A stretch of 64,000 nt of DNA. Origin: CAMDKS01 sp964402975. GTDB taxonomy: Bacteria; Bdellovibrionota_B; Oligoflexia; Oligoflexales; RGVZ01. The notes beneath the pieces were generated by a model, which had not been told where the DNA came from, made no database searches, and saw only the letters and a list, made by a program, of their open reading frames with translations. This document shows positions 59,147 through 64,000 of this stretch, in pieces (within the stretch, counting starts at the first letter, position 1; every line of letters begins with the position of its first letter). The translations under genes were made by a program, and so were the position numbers. Location of the stretch: contig CAYOEM010000011.1 of NCBI GenBank assembly GCA_964402975.1, forward strand, positions 1 to 64,000. Direction: 5' to 3'.

Positions 59147-59962
59147 TTACTTGGTTGGCTTGATTGGCTTTGCTGCTGCAAGCGCGACTTTAGCTGCTTC
59201 TTCTAAATCCTCACCAGCACCGACTGTAGCAAACATGACTTTGCCATCTTTACCAATAACGCTGATCATAGGAATAGCTGACGCCATCCACTCTGCCGTT
59301 GCCTTACCATCGGGGTCGCGAAGGACGGTAAACTTCGGTTTCACCCGGTTGGAATAGGCCTTCAAGGTCTCTTTATCTTCATCACTAATAGCCACGACCG
59401 CGATTTCAGGATTCGCCGCGGCAAACTCAGATAACCTTGGGTGACTTGCGCGGCAAGCTGGACACCATGTTGCCCAGATCTCAACTAAAACCACGCGTCC
59501 AGCCAAAGCTTTCAAACTTCCGGGTTCTTTGCCCTCAATCACATCAAGGTCAAATTTCGGCGCTGGCTTTCCAACCAGACGATCTCGAAGTAGCTTCAGT
59601 TCATCAGGTCGCACAACTAATTTCAAACTTTTCGTGATCGTTTTCTTATCTCGCAAAAGTTCAACTTTTACGGTTTGTCCAATGCCAGACGCTTGAATGA
59701 TTGAAATAAGCTCCTGAGGATCTTTGACTGCTTTTCCGTCAATTTTGAGAACCTCATCACCGACTTTAAATCCAGCCCCTTCGGCGGGCGTATTGGGTAT
59801 TACGCCTTTTACCAAGACTCCGCTCGTGCCGCGCTCTATTCCGATTCCAAGCCAAGGTTTGCCAGCAACAGCCGACTTACGATCTTGGGCTTTAGTGGGT
59901 GTAATAATCCACGCTGAAGAAACAATAAAACATGCCAGTAAAGCTGCGAATGCTCTAAACAT
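59147..59962 (-). CDS. Secreted PDZ-thioredoxin (TlpA-like) fusion protein
   Basis: The 271-residue precursor has a signal peptide (about 1-25). A PDZ domain follows (about 36-120, WLGIGIERGTSGVLVKGVIP and GFKVGDEVLKIDG). The C-terminal thioredoxin/TlpA domain has the redox motif EIWATWCPACRASHP. Such thiol oxidoreductases reduce or oxidise periplasmic disulfides and help mature cytochromes. The PDZ-thioredoxin combination is uncommon, and the PDZ part may direct it to client C-termini. It is convergent with the Zn-ribbon gene and lies downstream of the Cys-rich secreted protein on the same strand. Confidence 0.85.
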   Translation of the reverse strand: MFRAFAALLACFIVSSAWIITPTKAQDRKSAVAGKPWLGIGIERGTSGVLVKGVIPNTPAEGAGFKVGDEVLKIDGKAVKDPQELISIIQASGIGQTVKVELLRDKKTITKSLKLVVRPDELKLLRDRLVGKPAPKFDLDVIEGKEPGSLKALAGRVVLVEIWATWCPACRASHPRLSEFAAANPEIAVVAISDEDKETLKAYSNRVKPKFTVLRDPDGKATAEWMASAIPMISVIGKDGKVMFATVGAGEDLEEAAKVALAAAKPIKPTK

Positions 59963-59996
59963 TGGCCTAGCCTCGAATAGTAAAGTTATCAGCCGA

Positions 59997-61019
59997 CTAA
60001 CGTGACGATGATAACTCTAAAATATTGATTTTCCAATTAGATCCCCACTCCGTGCAAAAACCGCCTAGGATCTGCTGCGGGTAGTTTGATCTGTAGACAT
60101 CTAAAAGAGGCGCCCTAGCCGTCGCGCACTCGTCATACGATTTAAAAGTCTCTGCCGATTGTCGCAACGAGTACCAACGGGTCACATCCGCAACGATAAC
60201 CAAATCTGCGCCATTATCGTATGGATTATCAACGCAGTAGTTTAGTGTTTTAACGCTGCTAGTCTGATTCTTTATGCGCTCCATCTCATTATAAGCGTCT
60301 AGGCAGTGCGCCATAGAGCCGATCGATGCAACCGAAAAAGCCTTCAGCTGTTCATCGTATTTGCCGTAATAATTGACCGTCAACCGTAGGTGCCCATGCT
60401 CATCATCCTGTAAAAACACATGACGAACTTCAGTCACACTATCCGTAAACGTTGATTTAACGTCACTCTTGACCTGAGCGACCAAATCACTTTTTGGAAG
60501 TCCCGGGAAAAGTGACGATGCCCAAGAGTTCTTAGCCTCAAGCTTGGCAAAGCCTTCCACAATCAGCGCCCATCTAACGCGACCGTAATAATTTTCCTGG
60601 GCTCGACAAAAAGAGAGCAAAGGTTCCTTTCCAGTTTTTGCGCGGAAAACTTCAACATCTGCCAGGATCTCTCTCTCGCAGTCAGCTTTCGAGGGGAATT
60701 CATAGCCCTGGCCTGGAAACCCGATTTCAGTCGCCGAGGTCAAAACTTCAAGAGGTTCATTGGCTTGGTAACGAATCAGGAAGTCATGTCCTCGCTCGTC
60801 GGAGGCCTCACAGGTACCTGATGCCTCAAATCCCGTAAGTGTCGTGAACCGACGCGCTAGGTCTTTAGCTTGCTCGTGACAGTTGGCGCCCGACGGCGGC
60901 ACTTTACGCGCAAAATAACCCTGGCTTTTTAAAGCACTCTCCGCAAACAGCGGTTGGTCTATTAGACCGATGAACGATAGAAGGACCAATTTGGCAGAAA
61001 AGACATAAAATGACTTCAT
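59997..61019 (-). CDS. Secreted Cys-rich protein, paralogue of 48570
   Basis: The 340-residue precursor has a signal peptide (about 5-26). The mature protein has repeated Cys-helix-Cys units: CHEQAKDLARRFTTLTGFEA...C, CEREILADVEVFRAKTGKEP..C, CLDAYNEMERIKNQ...C and CATARAPLLDVYRSNYPQQI..C. The first units align with CRDHASSLAQKVAEATGG and CLKVLDAYATRFESLTGLRP of the protein at 48570, so the two form one family. It precedes the PDZ-thioredoxin gene by 34 bases, which could provide the oxidoreductase that handles its disulfides. GGAGA lies before the ATG. Confidence 0.7.
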   Translation of the reverse strand: MKSFYVFSAKLVLLSFIGLIDQPLFAESALKSQGYFARKVPPSGANCHEQAKDLARRFTTLTGFEASGTCEASDERGHDFLIRYQANEPLEVLTSATEIGFPGQGYEFPSKADCEREILADVEVFRAKTGKEPLLSFCRAQENYYGRVRWALIVEGFAKLEAKNSWASSLFPGLPKSDLVAQVKSDVKSTFTDSVTEVRHVFLQDDEHGHLRLTVNYYGKYDEQLKAFSVASIGSMAHCLDAYNEMERIKNQTSSVKTLNYCVDNPYDNGADLVIVADVTRWYSLRQSAETFKSYDECATARAPLLDVYRSNYPQQILGGFCTEWGSNWKINILELSSSR

Positions 61020-61070
61020 AACATTCTCCGAATTTTCACCGGTTTATATTGAATTTAATTAAAAATCTAT

Positions 61071-61106
61071 AAAAATAAGACCCGTACGGCCGTAGGTCTT
61101 ATTTTT
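61071..61106 (-). terminator. Terminator after panB-dnaJ
   Basis: AAAAATAAGACC and GGTCTTATTTTT form a 12-bp stem around a GC-rich loop with its own TACGG/CCGTA pairing. On the minus strand the arm itself ends in TTATTTTTAT, a good T-run. It separates dnaJ from the gene starting at 61019. Confidence 0.85.
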
Positions 61107-61143
61107 ATGTTTAAATTTAGGGACTTATGAAAGAGGCCGCTTG

Positions 61144-62244
61144 CTAGTCTTGGCCAAAAATCTTATGTAAGAAACCAGATCCCGAGCCGGACGCCCCCTC
61201 TTTAGAGACTTCAGCATACTTCTGCAAAATTTCTTTTTGTTCCTTGTTTAATTTTTTGGGGACCACCACACGAATCTCAACGTGAAGATCGCCTCGACCA
61301 ACGCCTTTTAAGTGAGGCACCCCAGCGCCTGCAATTGTAATGCGCTCACCAAACTGAGTACCCGCTGGTATTTCAATGTCCTTCTCGTCATCAAGAGTCT
61401 TGATTTTGATCTTACACCCCAAGGCTGCCTGTGCGATTCCGACGGGCTGCTCCATAATCAGATCAAGACCATCTCGAATGAAACGATCACTTTCCTTCAC
61501 ATGAAGCACAACAAAAAGATCACCGCTGGGGCCACCAGCAGGTCCCGGCTCACCCTCTCCCGCGAGCCGCAGTCGGACGCCGGAATCAACACCAGCCGGT
61601 ACTTTTATATTCAACTTGCGTTTTTTGTTCACGCGACCGATCCCGCGACAATCGGTACATGGCTTCTCGACAATCGTGCCCTCTCCGCCACAGGAGTGGC
61701 ACGTGGTTCGAATTGCAAAAAAACCCTGCGCACGATTGATCTGACCTTGACCACCGCAGGTTCGGCAAGTGGTTCGTCCACTTCCAGGCTTCGCACCGGA
61801 ACCTTCGCAAGTGTCACAACGAACTGGCCTCTCAAGTTCGACCTCTCGCTCAACACCGAAGACAGCTTCTTCAAATTCAATGGCCATATCATAACGAAGG
61901 TCTGCTCCACGCCTAACGCGACCGCGACCAGGCCCAGCGGCTCCACTGAAACCAAAAAAATCTTCAAAAATTGAACCGAAGCTTGAAAAGATATCATTGA
62001 CGTCTTGAAAGCCTTGGGTGTTCACGCCCTGGTGACCAAATCTGTCATAGCGTCCACGTTTGTCTGTGTCCGAGAGAACCTCGTATGCCTCACTAGCCTC
62101 TTTGAACTTTTCTTCCGCAGCGAGGTCATCAGGATTACGATCCGGATGATATTTCATTGCGAGCTTTCGGTATGCTGACTTAATTTCGGAAGCAGAAGCA
62201 CTCTGCGCTACTCCCAGGACCTCATAATAATCGCGCTTTGCCAT
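61144..62244 (-). CDS. dnaJ: Chaperone DnaJ
   Basis: DnaJ delivers clients to DnaK and stimulates its ATPase. The 366-residue protein has the J-domain (MAKRDYYEVLG to about 70, with HPD in KYHPDRNPDD), a Gly/Phe-rich segment (SFGSIFEDFFGFSG) and four CxxCxGxG zinc repeats (CDTCEGSG, CRTCGGQG, CHSCGGEG, CTDCRGIG). The C-terminal client domains and short tail follow. ATG 62244 is chosen over 62283 because family proteins begin there. It follows panB by 47 bases. dnaK and grpE are not in the window. Confidence 0.96.
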   Translation of the reverse strand: MAKRDYYEVLGVAQSASASEIKSAYRKLAMKYHPDRNPDDLAAEEKFKEASEAYEVLSDTDKRGRYDRFGHQGVNTQGFQDVNDIFSSFGSIFEDFFGFSGAAGPGRGRVRRGADLRYDMAIEFEEAVFGVEREVELERPVRCDTCEGSGAKPGSGRTTCRTCGGQGQINRAQGFFAIRTTCHSCGGEGTIVEKPCTDCRGIGRVNKKRKLNIKVPAGVDSGVRLRLAGEGEPGPAGGPSGDLFVVLHVKESDRFIRDGLDLIMEQPVGIAQAALGCKIKIKTLDDEKDIEIPAGTQFGERITIAGAGVPHLKGVGRGDLHVEIRVVVPKKLNKEQKEILQKYAEVSKEGASGSGSGFLHKIFGQD

Positions 62245-62291
62245 TACGTAATCGACCTCAAACAAAAATTCGTCTCGCGCCAAAAACTAAA

Positions 62292-63113
62292 TTAAGAGCC
62301 AAAACTATTCTGCGCGCTGGGAAACTTACCAGTTTTCACGTCACGATCATAGTCACGTAAAGCCTTGGCGATACTTTCATTAAAATTCGCATATTTCTTC
62401 AAAAACTTAGGATTAAAATCCGCGTCAAATCCAAGTAAATCGTGCATGACCAACACTTGTCCATCACAACCGGCTCCTGCACCGATGCCGATGGTCGGCA
62501 CTTTTAGCATTTTTGTCACTTGGGACGCTAGGGCCGCGGGAATCATCTCAAGGACCAAGCAAAACACCCCGGCGTCTTGCAATGCTTTAGCATCCGCCAA
62601 GAGTTTCTTCTGCGCCGCTTTGGCCTTAGCTTGTACATGGTAACCACCAAGCGCGTGGACACTCTGCGGGGTCAATCCTAAATGACCAATGACGGGAACG
62701 CCAGCTTGGGTCAGAGCTTCGACTTGGGGACAAATCGATTCGCCCCCCTCCAGCTTGACGCCCTTGGCTCCGCCTAGCTGCATCAGTTTAGCCGCATTGG
62801 ATAAGGCGTCGTCTCGATTCTTGTAAGTCATAAATGGCATATCGGCTGCCACAAAAGGGCGTTTAACAACTCGGGTGACCGCCGCCGTGTGATGAATCAT
62901 GTCCTCTAATGTAACAGGAATCGTCGATTCGTATCCTAATAGGACATTTCCAAGGCTATCGCCCACCAAAACCATATCAATTGGAGACGACTCCACAATA
63001 CGGCCAAATGCTGCATCGTAGCACGTGACCATACTGATCCGATCAGGGGATCCTTTTCGTTGGCTGATCATGTCAGTCGTTACCGACGCTTTTGTATTTG
63101 ACGCATGGCTCAT
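62292..63113 (-). CDS. panB: 3-methyl-2-oxobutanoate hydroxymethyltransferase
   Basis: PanB makes ketopantoate from 2-ketoisovalerate and methylene-tetrahydrofolate for coenzyme A synthesis. The 273-residue protein is a TIM barrel with VTCYDAAFGRIVE, the metal-binding Asp in VLVGDSLGN and AADMPFMTY, the catalytic Glu in VKLEGGE and the signature GIGAGAGCDGQVLV. ATG 63113 follows GGAGG by nine bases; the open frame to 63239 is not family-like. It is divergent from the ceramidase-like gene and upstream of dnaJ. panC and panD are absent. Confidence 0.95.
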   Translation of the reverse strand: MSHASNTKASVTTDMISQRKGSPDRISMVTCYDAAFGRIVESSPIDMVLVGDSLGNVLLGYESTIPVTLEDMIHHTAAVTRVVKRPFVAADMPFMTYKNRDDALSNAAKLMQLGGAKGVKLEGGESICPQVEALTQAGVPVIGHLGLTPQSVHALGGYHVQAKAKAAQKKLLADAKALQDAGVFCLVLEMIPAALASQVTKMLKVPTIGIGAGAGCDGQVLVMHDLLGFDADFNPKFLKKYANFNESIAKALRDYDRDVKTGKFPSAQNSFGS

Positions 63114-63149
63114 AGTGACGATCCTCCGGAACTTCCGTATACTAGCCAA

Positions 63150-63887
63150 ATGGATAAAATGACACAAGAAATTGCCCGTCCGGGACTTATTATTGACCCG
63201 TTTGCGCCCATAGACCAGTACTGCGAACGCACGGCCCAAGGCCTACTCGCCGAACCGCTGAACCTGGTGACAAATCTTAGCTTCATTATTGCAGGCTTAT
63301 CAATTTTAAAATTTCTTAAAAATAATCCACACATCCGGCAACGGCCAGGATCCCTGCTGCTACCTATTCTCATGATTTCGATTGGGGTCGGTAGCGCACT
63401 ATTCCACAGCTTGGCAAACCTTTGGTCCATGTGGGCTGACATTATTCCGATTAGTATTTTTGTGCTGACTTATCTGTGGTTATTCCTTCGCTATGAAGCC
63501 AACGTCAGCCCGTTTGCCTCCATCAGTTTCTTCATCGGCTTTTTTGTTCTCTCATTTTTCTGCTCTAAGCTTGCCGATAACCATGCGGCAAACGGTGGAG
63601 AGGCTTATTTTGGTACTTGGATAACCCTGTTCGGCATCAGTTGCTACTACGGGGGGCGCGGAGATCGACGCAAGTTTCTGGCCGTTGGAGCAGCGGCGTT
63701 GATGTTCTCACTCTCACTCTTTTTTAGAACGATCGATATGCGTCTGTGCGAACAATGGAGTTCGGGCACACACCTTCTCTGGCATGTATTCAATGGCGTT
63801 GTTTTGTTTCTGGTAACAAAGGCATACCTGGAATACACCGGGCCGGTCCTGAAGTCTCACCCTTTGGGGGTGGATTCAGGACCTTAG
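63150..63887 (+). CDS. Ceramidase-family (CREST) membrane protein
   Basis: Alkaline ceramidases hydrolyse ceramide with a zinc ion held by three His in a seven-helix membrane core. The 245-residue protein has the family pattern: AEPLNLVTNLSFIIAG in helix 1, GSALFHSLANLWSMWADIIP (catalytic Ser/His/Asp) and the double His in GTHLLWHVFNGV. It shows about seven membrane helices. ATG 63150 lies 36 bases from the divergent panB start, and no clear ribosome-binding site was found, so 63159 is also possible. Bacterial sphingolipid handling is implied but not proven. Confidence 0.8.
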   Translation: MDKMTQEIARPGLIIDPFAPIDQYCERTAQGLLAEPLNLVTNLSFIIAGLSILKFLKNNPHIRQRPGSLLLPILMISIGVGSALFHSLANLWSMWADIIPISIFVLTYLWLFLRYEANVSPFASISFFIGFFVLSFFCSKLADNHAANGGEAYFGTWITLFGISCYYGGRGDRRKFLAVGAAALMFSLSLFFRTIDMRLCEQWSSGTHLLWHVFNGVVLFLVTKAYLEYTGPVLKSHPLGVDSGP

Positions 63888-64000
63888 TGTTGAGGAAAAA
63901 AGGAATTTTAAAGCGGAAATTAGGGTGGGACTTCGACAAGCGACGCCATTTTGGCGGGTTGGCCCTGCGTGTTGCGTCGTCCTCACATAAGCAACTGCTG
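63888..64000. other. Right edge of window
   Basis: No gene is recognised in the last 113 bases. A short CGCC/GGCG hairpin (near 63948-63958) lies within GCGACGC/GCGTCGTC-like complementary segments. It could be a terminator for the ceramidase-like gene or the start of the next leader, but no T-run is visible. Confidence 0.35.

Noticed and set aside
61312..61974. 220-codon plus-strand open frame opposite dnaJ
   Set aside because: It lies wholly within dnaJ on the other strand, has composition dictated by the Gly/Cys repeats there, and shows no ribosome-binding site or recognisable motif.
63114..63239. N-terminal extension of panB
   Set aside because: The extra 42 residues do not match PanB and run into the divergent ceramidase gene; GGAGG precedes the ATG at 63113.
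1..64000. CRISPR array, insertion sequence or tRNA genes
   Set aside because: No regularly spaced repeats, transposase frames, terminal inverted repeats or cloverleaf-like segments were seen in the gaps.

Overview
The window reads as housekeeping-rich chromosome of a Gram-negative bacterium. Lgt, several lipobox proteins, a LolC/E-type permease, YceI and an outer-membrane barrel candidate imply two membranes. Estimated by eye, base composition is mid-range (roughly 45-50% GC). The mixture of GTG and TTG starts, an HU protein with an H1-like tail, many TPR proteins, a NamZ-type muramidase and many secreted proteins of unknown function would fit Bdellovibrionota/Oligoflexia or a related 'deltaproteobacterial' lineage. 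That placement is inference and no rRNA gene lies inside the window to test it. I see no CRISPR array, insertion sequence, tRNA or intact prophage.

Layout. 1-528 looks like the promoter and boxA leader of an rRNA operon that runs off the left edge on the minus strand. 529-3988 (+) holds gpmI-mazG-rnhA and then rpsT with its own promoter and a shared terminator. 4040-8287 (-) is an S41 protease plus a glycosyltransferase/TPR protein, divergent from a secreted TPR protein. 9999-11456 (-) is a small unknown gene and a NamZ-type muramidase. 11602-11820 (+) is a putative structured small RNA carrying three GGAGG motifs. 12008-13018 is a secreted M14 peptidase. 13021-17259 (-) is pepP, a secreted unknown, a ribbon-helix-helix protein and speE, followed by HU and a large unknown protein.

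19932-25555 (-) is a compact complex I peripheral-arm cluster, nuoCD-E-F-G-I, with no nuoH between G and I and a short NuoG. 25929-32970 (+) has aspS, a TPR protein, an NtrC-type activator and a large helical orphan. 32967-36462 holds an alpha/beta-hydrolase lipoprotein, a second lipoprotein, two small membrane proteins and a DUF1573 protein. 36468-42125 (-) has ffh-miaB, then ridA, a secreted protein with a phage tail-tube (gp19-like) fold, and an overlapping lipoprotein gene.

42299-45965 has lgt, ruvC, hemB and a split ThrE-type exporter. 46027-49598 has a divergent cryptochrome/photolyase, a divergent pair of DoxX-like proteins and a Cys-rich secreted protein with a second relative at 59997. 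49752-56793 (-) carries an ABC importer with a fused double permease and no binding protein, YceI, a heme-motif outer-membrane candidate with an overlapping lipoprotein cytochrome, and an ALDH7-type dehydrogenase. The right end has a Lol-type permease, a Zn-ribbon protein, a PDZ-thioredoxin fusion, panB-dnaJ and a ceramidase-family membrane protein.

The strongest leads for new biology are the GGAGG-rich RNA at 11602-11820, the secreted gp19-fold/lipoprotein overlapping pair at 39593-41603, the photolyase homologue that lacks canonical active-site and electron-transfer residues, and the paralogous Cys-rich secreted proteins.
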